A DNA stretch of 9,859 nucleotides from an uncultured bacterium (lineage in GTDB: Bacteria; Actinomycetota; Coriobacteriia; Coriobacteriales; Coriobacteriaceae), in assembly GCA_905215205.1 (NCBI GenBank), contig CAJMPK010000047.1, positions 1 to 9,859 on the forward strand. The letters run 5' to 3'. Below are positions 1-6,400 of this stretch, piece by piece (position 1 is the first letter of the stretch; every line of letters starts with the position of its first letter). The position numbers and the translations under genes are program-made. The notes under the pieces are model-generated. The model did no database searches and was not told the origin of the DNA. It saw only the letters and a program-made list of their open reading frames with translations.

Positions 1-1548
1 GTCTGCATCGGTCATGATGATGATCTTGTGGTAGCGCGCCTTGGTGATATCGAAGTCGCCGCCGTCGCCGGCACTCGTCGTGACGCCGCAGCCGATCGCG
101 GTAATCAATGACTGGATGGTGTCACTCGAGAACGCGCGATGGTCACCAACGCGTTCGACGTTCAAAATCTTGCCGCGCAGGGGCAGAATCGCCTGGATGT
201 CTCGGCGACGGCCGTCCTTGGCTGAACCGCCTGCCGAGTCACCCTCTACGATGAAGAGCTCGGTCAGCTCGGCATCGCGCACCGAGCAGTCGGCGAGCTT
301 ACCGGGCAGGGACGCCGTCTCGAGCAGGCTCTTGCGACGGGTCGCTTCGCGCGCCTTGCGGGCGGCGTTGCGGGCCTTGCATGCCTGCTGGGCCTTCTTG
401 ACGATCTCGCGAGCGGGCTTGGGATGCTCCTCGAGGTAATCGGCGAGGCCGTCGGTCACGATCTTGAGCGTCAGCGCGCGCATATAGGAGCTGCCGAGCT
501 TGGCCTTGGTCTGGCCCTCAAATTGCGGGTCGGGCAGCTTGACCGAGATAACGGCCGAAAGGCCCTCGCGCACATCGTCGCCGGTCAGGTTGGCGTCTTT
601 TTCCTTGAGCAGGTTCTGTTTGCGCGCGTAGTCGTTGATCACACGGGTGAGCGCGGTGCGGAAGCCCTCAAGGTGCATGCCGCCCTCGGGGGTATAGATG
701 TCGTTGGCAAACGACATGACGTTCTCGCCGTAACCGCTATTCCACTGCAGGGAAACCTCGACCTCGCCCATCTTGGTCACAGGCGCGTCCGGGTCCGATT
801 TGCCCTCGATGTAGATGGGCTCCTTAAAGGCCTCGGGGACGTCCTTGCCCTCGTTGAGGAACTTGACGAAGTCGATGATGCCGCCCTCGTAGCAAAACTC
901 CTCCACATGGGGAGTCGCCTCGCGCTCGTCGGTCAGCACGATCTTTAGATTCTTATTGAGAAACGCCGTCTCTTGCAGACGGTTGTGCAGCGTATCGAAA
1001 TCGTAGACGCATGTCTCGAAGATCTCGTCGTCGGGCCAGAAGGTGACGGTGGTGCCCGTCGAATCCGAGGTGCCCACGACCTCCATCTTCTTGACGGTCT
1101 TGCCGCGCGAGAACTCCATCTCGTAGGTGTTGCCGTCGCGACGAACCTGAACGACCACGCGCTTGGACAGTGCGTTGACGACGGAGATGCCCACGCCGTG
1201 CAGGCCGCCCGAAACCTTATAGGCCGAGTTATCGAACTTACCGCCGGCGTGCAGAATCGTCATAACGACCTCGAGCGTCGGGATCTTTTTAACAGGGTGC
1301 TCGTCGACGGGGATGCCGCGCCCGTTGTCGACGACCGTGATGGAGTTGTCGGCGTGGACCGTCACCTGGATCTCGGTGCAGAAACCGGCCATGGCCTCGT
1401 CGACGGAGTTGTCAACGATCTCCCACACCAGGTGATGCAGACCGCTGGCGCTCGTCGAGCCGATATACATGCCCGGGCGCTTACGAACGGCCTCGAGACC
1501 TTCGAGAATCTTAATCTCGCCGCCATCGTAATCGTTTTCGTTTGCCAC
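1..1548 (-). CDS. gyrB: DNA gyrase subunit B, 5' part (3' end beyond window)
   Basis: ATPase subunit of DNA gyrase, which with GyrA introduces negative supercoils. The first 516 codons are present; families run about 640 residues, so roughly the last fifth is outside the window. Visible motifs: GHKL N-box WEIVDNSVDEA with catalytic Glu43 and Mg-binding Asn47, DNGRGIP around 74-80, ATP-lid glycines GGLHGVG at 114-120, transducer QTKAKLG at 346-352 (Lys348 would contact the ATP gamma-phosphate), TOPRIM EGDSAGG at 435-441, and the MTDAD acidic motif at the window edge. The start is GTG (1548-1546) behind AAGGAGGA; the protein begins MANENDYDGGEIKILEGLEAV, matching family N-termini. ParE is the paralogue alternative, but the recF-side position and this motif set favour GyrB. 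The terminator upstream implies its own promoter. A weak candidate on the minus strand is TTCCCG, 17 bp, TAAACT, overlapping that terminator. Confidence 0.97.
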   Translation of the reverse strand, partial: MANENDYDGGEIKILEGLEAVRKRPGMYIGSTSASGLHHLVWEIVDNSVDEAMAGFCTEIQVTVHADNSITVVDNGRGIPVDEHPVKKIPTLEVVMTILHAGGKFDNSAYKVSGGLHGVGISVVNALSKRVVVQVRRDGNTYEMEFSRGKTVKKMEVVGTSDSTGTTVTFWPDDEIFETCVYDFDTLHNRLQETAFLNKNLKIVLTDEREATPHVEEFCYEGGIIDFVKFLNEGKDVPEAFKEPIYIEGKSDPDAPVTKMGEVEVSLQWNSGYGENVMSFANDIYTPEGGMHLEGFRTALTRVINDYARKQNLLKEKDANLTGDDVREGLSAVISVKLPDPQFEGQTKAKLGSSYMRALTLKIVTDGLADYLEEHPKPAREIVKKAQQACKARNAARKAREATRRKSLLETASLPGKLADCSVRDAELTELFIVEGDSAGGSAKDGRRRDIQAILPLRGKILNVERVGDHRAFSSDTIQSLITAIGCGVTTSAGDGGDFDITKARYHKIIIMTDAD

Positions 1549-1597
1549 ACGTCCTCCTTCAGTCAAGAAAATGTGTACAGCCTTACTAGTTTATCGT

Positions 1598-1627
1598 AAA
1601 AAAATACCCTCGGGAACGAGGGTATTT
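1598..1627 (-). terminator. Intrinsic terminator after dciA
   Basis: A perfect 11-bp inverted repeat (arms 1602-1612 and 1617-1627) with a 4-nt loop. Read on the minus strand the hairpin runs straight into seven T residues (complement of 1598-1604). It lies 26 bp past the dciA stop and about 50 bp before the gyrB start, so it should end the dnaN-recF-dciA transcript and separate gyrB from it. On the plus strand the hairpin is followed by TGGCTC rather than a T-run, so it is one-directional. Confidence 0.92.
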
Positions 1628-1653
1628 GGCTCTACAAGGCCACCAGATGCGAT

Positions 1654-2217
1654 TTAAGGCTCTTTTTTGCTTTGCACGCCCTTGGCCCACTCGGCACTGG
1701 CTCTCATGGCATTCTCGAGGGCCTCGCGCAGTTTTTGGTCTTCGATGGGCGCCACTTGGCGCTCAATCTCGGTGCGCTCGGCCTCACTTAGGTCGGCGTG
1801 CGGGGCCGACGGGCGCTCGGTCGTCGCCGGGCGCAGGCGCCCCTTGGCGGCGGGCGGCGTGTGACCGGGCGCGGTGGTTTTGAACACCAGGCCGTCCACA
1901 TGCGCACCGGCGCGCTCCATGCGCGCGCGGATGATCTCGCGCAACAGCGTCATTTCCTGCGTCCACGAGGGCGAATCGAGATATACCAGCAGCTCATTGG
2001 ACTCGGGCAGGTAGCGCAAGCCCGTCACATGCCGCCCCTCGCGCGTGCCCGAGCACACCGCGTTCCACGCGCGATAGACCGCGCGCGACTCCTCGGCAGC
2101 CTCCATCTGCGCGCGGCGCTCAGGTGTCGCGGCCGCCAGGATGCGCTGACGCTCTGCGCTCAAAAATCCACTGAAGGCAACCGTCTCGCTCTCGCGCTCG
2201 TAATTAGCACGTCTCAC
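1654..2217 (-). CDS. dciA: DciA/DUF721 protein, probable replicative helicase loader
   Basis: A 187-residue protein of the DciA (DUF721) family. DciA proteins assist loading or function of the DnaB helicase in bacteria lacking DnaC/DnaI; the mycobacterial homologue also lies between recF and gyrB. The DUF721 core spans about residues 45-113: a helix with RAVYRAWNAVC, a strand ELLVYLDSPSW, and the helix-strand TLLREIIRARM...VDGLVF, with the family's Ser-x-x-Trp (Trp85). A Pro/Thr/Ala-rich linker (about 114-140) leads to a charged helical tail (about 142-183). The start is GTG at 2217, inside the last codons of recF (14-nt overlap), with AAGGTGGTGA upstream in recF, so translational coupling is likely. 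DNA contact and helicase binding are inferred from the family. Confidence 0.85.
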   Translation of the reverse strand: MRRANYERESETVAFSGFLSAERQRILAAATPERRAQMEAAEESRAVYRAWNAVCSGTREGRHVTGLRYLPESNELLVYLDSPSWTQEMTLLREIIRARMERAGAHVDGLVFKTTAPGHTPPAAKGRLRPATTERPSAPHADLSEAERTEIERQVAPIEDQKLREALENAMRASAEWAKGVQSKKEP

Positions 2218-3310
2218 CCATGCTCACCACCTTGGCTCGATCAAGCAGGTCATCGGTAAAGTACCCCAGGTTGGTCGTGGTTATGACCGCCTGGATATCA
2301 TCGCCGATCAGCCGCAGGAAAGCACCGCGACGCTCGCCGTCGAGCTCGCTCATCACGTCGTCTAAAAGCAGCAGTGGGGCGGTGCCCAGGACATCGCGAG
2401 CCACGGCCACCTCCGCCACCTTCCAGGCCAAAACCAACGTCCGCTGCTGACCTTGGCTGGCAAACGAACGGGCGGAACGACCCGCCACGGTAAACTCAAT
2501 CTCATCGCGATGCGGTCCCACCAACGTCACGCCGCGGCGAATTTCCTCGTCGGCGTGCTCGTCAAGCGCAGCCAGCATGCGCTCGTACGCCCAGCCCTTC
2601 AGCTCTTCGCGATCCTCGACCTGGGGCAAATCCCCCAGCGTAGACGCATAGGCCACGTTGGCAGCCTCGCCGGACGCCACTTGCCCGTAGGCAGTGCGCA
2701 CATGGCCCGCCAGCCGGTCGAGCAGGGCCAACCGGTGCACGAGCAGGGCCGAGCCCGCGCGGGCAATCGAATCGTTCCACGCGCCGAGCATCTCGCGGCA
2801 GCACCAGGTCTCCTTGAGCAAGGCGTTACGCTGAGTCACGCAGCGCCCATAGGTGCTCGCAAGATCGGCATAGCGTGCGCTCAGTTGCATGCCAAACTCA
2901 TCGAGGGCGGCGCGGCGCACACTGGCGCCTCGCTTAACCATGTCCAGATGGTCGGGGCAAAACAGCACGCTCGGCAGAACCCCGCGCACACCGGCGGCAG
3001 AGCATCTCTTGCCGTTGCGGCTAAACGAGCGTTTACCGTCCTCCGCGCTCAATCCCATATCAAGCACGCGGCCGTCGCCCTCGAGCCTCAGCTCGGCCTT
3101 GCACGAGCCCACGCCGTCATGGACGAGCTCGGCTGCGGTCGGATGCCTAAACGAGGCGCCGCTCGTCAGCAGCTGCAGCGCCTCTATGAGATTGGTCTTT
3201 CCCGCCGCGTTGGGTCCCGCAAGTATCGTCATGCCCTCGTCCAGGGCAAGGCGATAGCTATCGAAGCTGCGGTAGTGCGCGACGGAAAGATCGCGGGCGA
3301 ACATGGTCAT
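2204..3310 (-). CDS. recF: DNA replication and repair protein RecF
   Basis: An SMC-like ABC ATPase that helps load RecA at gapped DNA with RecO and RecR. Length is 368 residues, close to the usual 350-380. Walker A is GPNAAGKT at 32-39; the ABC signature region is SFASQGQQRT at 282-291; Walker B is PLLLLDDVMSELD at 312-324. GPHRDE at 265-270 is also typical of RecF. Two ATGs lie 6 bp apart (3310 and 3304). The first is used here, but neither has a clear Shine-Dalgarno, and the gene begins only 9 bp after the dnaN stop, so it probably depends on read-through translation from dnaN. Its end overlaps dciA. A long open frame on the opposite strand (2453-4117) is an artefact of codon bias. Confidence 0.97.
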   Translation of the reverse strand: MTMFARDLSVAHYRSFDSYRLALDEGMTILAGPNAAGKTNLIEALQLLTSGASFRHPTAAELVHDGVGSCKAELRLEGDGRVLDMGLSAEDGKRSFSRNGKRCSAAGVRGVLPSVLFCPDHLDMVKRGASVRRAALDEFGMQLSARYADLASTYGRCVTQRNALLKETWCCREMLGAWNDSIARAGSALLVHRLALLDRLAGHVRTAYGQVASGEAANVAYASTLGDLPQVEDREELKGWAYERMLAALDEHADEEIRRGVTLVGPHRDEIEFTVAGRSARSFASQGQQRTLVLAWKVAEVAVARDVLGTAPLLLLDDVMSELDGERRGAFLRLIGDDIQAVITTTNLGYFTDDLLDRAKVVSMGETC

Positions 3311-3319
3311 GGCGCAGCG

Positions 3320-4423
3320 CTATATGCGGACCGGCATGACCAGGTACAGGTAGTTGATCTTGTCGTAGGACTTGAAGATGCCCGCCTGCGAGTAGCTCTT
3401 GAGCTCCAGCGTAATCTCCTTCTCCTTGGACAGGGCATTGAGGCACCCGAAGATGTAGTGGTAGTTGAAGGCGATGGTGCCCGACTCGCCCTCGGCCTCG
3501 ACATCGATTGTCTCCTGCGCAAGGTCCTGGTCATTGGAAATGGAGGACAGGCCCATCTGCCCGTTCTCGACATCGATCTCGAACTTGACGGCGGGGTTGG
3601 CGCTCGCGATAACGGCCACGCGCTTGAGGGCGGCGTTAAAGGCGGCGACGTCGATCTTGACGCTCGTCACGCACGAATCGGGGATGAGCTGCTTGTAGTT
3701 GGGGTACACGCCCTCGATGCGGCGCGACACGTAGGTGGTGTTGCCGGCCTCAAAGACGACCTGGGTGTCGGTAGCCCCGATCATGATGGTCGCCTGGCTG
3801 GCCATGATGTTCAGCGCGTCGTTAAAGGCGTCGGCCGGAACGTTAAGCTCAAAGGAGCCCTCGAGGGTCGAGGTCTCGACCTGCGTATCGCACACGGCCA
3901 AGCGGAAGGAATCGGTCGCCACCAGGCGCACGGTGTTGTTCTCGACCTTCATGTGCACGCCGCCCAGGATGGGGCGGGCCTTGTCGGTCGAGGTGACGCG
4001 CCACACGCGGCCGACCATTTCGGACAAGATATCGGTCGGCAGCTCCACGGCACTCTCGATGGCATAGGCCGGAAACTCGGGGAAGTCATTGGCATCGAGC
4101 GTGTTCAGGCGGAATGAGCTCTTCTCGCAACTAATCAACACCTGGCGCTCGGACAGCTCAAAGGTGACCGGGGCATCGGGGAGGGTCTTGGTGATATTGG
4201 AGAGCATCTTACAGGGGATGACCATCTCGCCCTCTTCTTCGACATGCGCCGCAATGCGATGACGGATCGAGATGGTGTAGTTAGAGGTCTGGAATTCCAA
4301 GATGCCGTCTTGCGCCTTGACGAGCACGCCCGACAGGATGGGAAGGGTGGATGCCGAAGCGACACCCTTCATAACGACGCCGATGGCTTGTGTAAGCGAG
4401 CTCTGGCTGACGGTGAACTTCAT
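3320..4423 (-). CDS. dnaN: DNA polymerase III sliding clamp, beta subunit
   Basis: The ring-shaped processivity clamp for DNA polymerase III, also the docking platform for repair and replication proteins. Length is 367 residues, standard for three clamp domains. The N-terminus MKFTVSQSSLTQAIGVVMKG and the segment ASASTLPILSGVLV are typical of domain 1, FPEFPA marks the first domain boundary, and the C-terminus ends YLYLVMPVRI, the M-P-x-R motif lining the client-binding pocket. The ATG start at 4423 has AGAAAGG upstream. It is separated from dnaA by 237 bp with origin features, so it may have its own promoter as well as read-through from dnaA; a weak candidate is TTTCGT, 18 bp, TAAGAT on the minus strand. 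recF follows after 9 bp. Confidence 0.98.
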   Translation of the reverse strand: MKFTVSQSSLTQAIGVVMKGVASASTLPILSGVLVKAQDGILEFQTSNYTISIRHRIAAHVEEEGEMVIPCKMLSNITKTLPDAPVTFELSERQVLISCEKSSFRLNTLDANDFPEFPAYAIESAVELPTDILSEMVGRVWRVTSTDKARPILGGVHMKVENNTVRLVATDSFRLAVCDTQVETSTLEGSFELNVPADAFNDALNIMASQATIMIGATDTQVVFEAGNTTYVSRRIEGVYPNYKQLIPDSCVTSVKIDVAAFNAALKRVAVIASANPAVKFEIDVENGQMGLSSISNDQDLAQETIDVEAEGESGTIAFNYHYIFGCLNALSKEKEITLELKSYSQAGIFKSYDKINYLYLVMPVRI

Positions 4424-4435
4424 CTTTAATACCTT

Positions 4436-4469
4436 TCTATAGATATAAATATCTTAATAATAGTAATAG
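4436..4469 (+). other. Candidate DNA unwinding element with DnaA-trio
   Basis: An AT-rich tract (4436-4454, containing inverted arms AGATAT/ATATCT) is followed without a gap by TAA TAA TAG TAA TAG at 4455-4469. In the B. subtilis DnaA-trio, repeats of 3'-(G/A)A(T/A)-5' are bound by DnaA on one strand next to a DnaA box and mark where strands open. The orientation fits: trios first, then an 11-12 bp spacer, then the box-like TGTTGATTA at 4482-4490. The spacer (CACTGACGAAAC) is only mildly GC-rich. Confidence 0.6.
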
Positions 4470-4634
4470 CACTGACGAAACTGTTGATTACTCCCAAAGA
4501 CGCAGGTCAGACCCAGAAAGAGAATCGACAGCAACCTGTGTGCAACAGGGGTGGTTTTCCACGTTCAAAACCTGCGCAAAACTTTTCATCACCGCGGTCT
4601 GGGTTTTAGACACCTTATGCCCGTGGTTTCGACA

Positions 4635-4647
4635 AGTTTTCAACAGG
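4635..4647 (-). repeat. 13-bp origin repeat, copy 1 (inverted relative to the others)
   Basis: AGTTTTCAACAGG on the plus strand, the exact reverse complement of the 13-mer found twice at 7836-7848 and 7889-7901. Its core TTTTCAACA resembles a DnaA box. It sits 14 bp beyond the dnaA stop codon. Confidence 0.8.
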
Positions 4648-4660
4648 TGTCTCTATTTCC

Positions 4661-6385
4661 CTACGAGCGCAGTGTAATTTTATCGCGCAACGATTTGAGG
4701 TCTTCGGTGACGGTGCGGTCTTCCTGGATCATCTTCTGGACCTTTTTGTAGCTCGTGCTGACGGTCGAGTGGTTGCGGTTGCCAAATTCGGCGCCCACCG
4801 CCGTGGTCGTCATCTCGCACATCTCGATGGCCAGATAGATGGCAATGTGGCGTGCCTTGGCGATATTGGCGTTACGTCGCGGGCCGATGAGCTCCTCGTG
4901 CGTCACGCCGTACTGCTCTTCAATGACGGACTGAACCGTTTGCACGTTGATCTTTTTGGCCGATGTGTCGAAGTACTGGCCGGCGATGGCGTCGATATCG
5001 TCAAAGGTGAGCTCTCCGCCCTCGCGCTCGCGGTCGCCCGCCTCGCCGGCGCAGCGCTCGCAAAAGCTCTCGAGTTCGCGGATGTTGGTGCCCGAGACCT
5101 CGGCCATGTGTTTAAAGTGCTCGTCGGTCAGGTGTCCGCCGTCGCCCCCATAGGCCGCCAGCAGCGAGTCGTCGCCTGCCTCGGGAGCGGCGACGATGGT
5201 GTTTTCGTAATAGCGCTGCAAGATCTTGTATTTCATCTCGTAGCTGGGCTCTGCGACCAGGCAGAGCATGCCGGCGTTGAAGCGGCTGGTCAGACGCTCG
5301 TCCATGCTCAGGTCCTTGGGGGCGCGGTCTGCCGCGATGACGACCTTCTTGTTGTTGCGGATGAACTCGTCCATGAGCTGGAAAAAGTAGTCCACGCTCG
5401 CGCGCTTGCCGATGATGTTTTGGATGTCATCGATGATGAGCACGTCCACGCCGTGGTACGCCTGCATGATGGGGGCGTTGCTCTTCTTTTGGCGGTCGAA
5501 CTCGGTCATCAGGTCGTCCAGATATGCCTGGGAGTTGGCATACTTGACCTTGATCTCAGGCGACTTCTCGGCGAGCTCGTTTTTGATGGCAAGTAGCAGG
5601 TGCGTCTTGCCCAGGCCCGATTTGCCGTAGATGAACAGTGATGTGCACGTGCCGCGCTCGTCCGCGAGGGCGGCAAACTTGAGTGCCGAGCGATAGGCAT
5701 GGCTGTTCTCGGGGCCGTAGACAAAGTTCTCAAAGGTAAATTTTGAGTTCGCGGCGAGCGGGGCTCCATCCGTATTCTGCTCAGCCGGCACGGTCGGTGC
5801 TGGCATGGGTGAAGCGGGGGTCGCAGCTTGCGTGGATTTAGTCGGCGCTCCGCCCTTCATCTGGTTCATCATGCGACGAAAATCATCGGCCGAGAGCGTG
5901 TTCTTGATTGCAATGCCCGAATCAGCGCCCGCCGCTGCGTCGTGAGCGATGGGCATGTGCGTGACGGGTGCGTTCGTTGACGTCGCCGCCGCTGTCGGCA
6001 ATGGTGCCATGGTTTCACGGGAAACATCACCGTGCTGGTGCTCGATTGTCGGCGCGTCGCCTGCGGAGGCCGGCACCGCCGGGGAAGCAGCGGGAGCCGT
6101 GGCGGGCGCCGTCGCGGCAGCGGATTCCGTCGCGGCGCCTTGCGGTGCCACGATGTCGAGCGCAATCGGTGCAAAGGCGATTTCTTCCAGATAGGCCTCA
6201 ATAGTCGGCTGATGCTTTTTGAGCTGCGCGATGGCAAAGCGCGAGGGCGCCTCGATCGTGAGCGTATCTTCGGTCAGGCTTATGGCGCGCGATTGCCCCA
6301 GCATGTTGATGAGGCGTGCATCTTGGCCGTCGCGCTGGCAAAAGGCGATGGCATCCCCCAGGATGATGCTTGCTTCCTCGTCCAC
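4661..6385 (-). CDS. dnaA: Chromosomal replication initiator protein DnaA
   Basis: AAA+ initiator that binds DnaA boxes, melts the origin and helps load helicase. At 574 residues it is longer than the usual 450 or so because domain II is extended. Domain I is about 1-80 (a divergent version, no Trp). Domain II, 81-212, is Ala/Pro/Thr-rich and probably disordered, with a helix-like island LSADDFRRMMNQMKG at 164-178. The AAA+ domain III starts near SKFTFENFVYG (214-224): Walker A GKSGLGKT 254-261, Walker B VLIIDDIQ 315-322, RLTSRF 364-369. Domain IV ends the protein, with the recognition motif FGNRNHSTV at 534-542 where most DnaA proteins have FGGRDHTTV. The start is GTG at 6385 behind GGGAG, 15 bp after the upstream ATPase gene, implying one transcript. 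A parS-like site lies inside the domain II coding region. Confidence 0.98.
   Translation of the reverse strand: MDEEASIILGDAIAFCQRDGQDARLINMLGQSRAISLTEDTLTIEAPSRFAIAQLKKHQPTIEAYLEEIAFAPIALDIVAPQGAATESAAATAPATAPAASPAVPASAGDAPTIEHQHGDVSRETMAPLPTAAATSTNAPVTHMPIAHDAAAGADSGIAIKNTLSADDFRRMMNQMKGGAPTKSTQAATPASPMPAPTVPAEQNTDGAPLAANSKFTFENFVYGPENSHAYRSALKFAALADERGTCTSLFIYGKSGLGKTHLLLAIKNELAEKSPEIKVKYANSQAYLDDLMTEFDRQKKSNAPIMQAYHGVDVLIIDDIQNIIGKRASVDYFFQLMDEFIRNNKKVVIAADRAPKDLSMDERLTSRFNAGMLCLVAEPSYEMKYKILQRYYENTIVAAPEAGDDSLLAAYGGDGGHLTDEHFKHMAEVSGTNIRELESFCERCAGEAGDREREGGELTFDDIDAIAGQYFDTSAKKINVQTVQSVIEEQYGVTHEELIGPRRNANIAKARHIAIYLAIEMCEMTTTAVGAEFGNRNHSTVSTSYKKVQKMIQEDRTVTEDLKSLRDKITLRS
6011..6026. 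promoter_or_regulatory. parS-like ParB-binding site inside dnaA
   Basis: GGTTTCACGGGAAACA matches the near-universal bacterial parS palindrome TGTTTCACGTGAAACA at 14 of 16 positions (differences at 1 and 10). parS sites cluster near the origin and recruit ParB for chromosome segregation. This one encodes part of the weakly constrained DnaA domain II (residues about 120-125, including VSRET), where the DNA sequence is freer to be selected for itself. I saw no second copy elsewhere in the window. ParB binding is inferred. Confidence 0.65.
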
Positions 6386-6400
6386 TGTCTCTCCCGTTCT

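Larger units (their letters stand above)
4424..4660. other. dnaA-dnaN intergenic region, probable oriC sub-region
   Basis: A 237-bp non-coding stretch with several 9-mers resembling DnaA boxes, given as window positions: TGTTGATTA 4482-4490, TGTGTGCAA 4537-4545, TTTTCCACG 4554-4562, TTTTCATCA 4583-4591 and TTTTCAACA 4637-4645. Only some match TTATNCACA closely (7 of 9 at best). Next to dnaN lies an AT-rich tract. Small inverted repeats are also present: CCTGT/ACAGG at 4535-4549, GTGG/CCAC at 4551-4562, and an 8-bp pair at 4608-4615 and 4645-4652. The dnaA-dnaN spacer is the unwinding site in Bacillus-type bipartite origins; function here is inferred. Confidence 0.7.

Noticed and set aside
424..1599. 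Two long plus-strand open frames opposite gyrB
   Set aside because: Antisense shadows of gyrB codons; gyrB motifs on the minus strand are complete and in order.
2453..4117. A 554-codon open frame on the plus strand
   Set aside because: It runs antisense across recF and dnaN, both unmistakable genes. Its product has no recognisable domain, and long antisense frames are common in GC-rich genes.
4551..4562. GTGG-TTTT-CCAC as a dnaA terminator
   Set aside because: The stem is only 4 bp and has no T-run on the minus strand.
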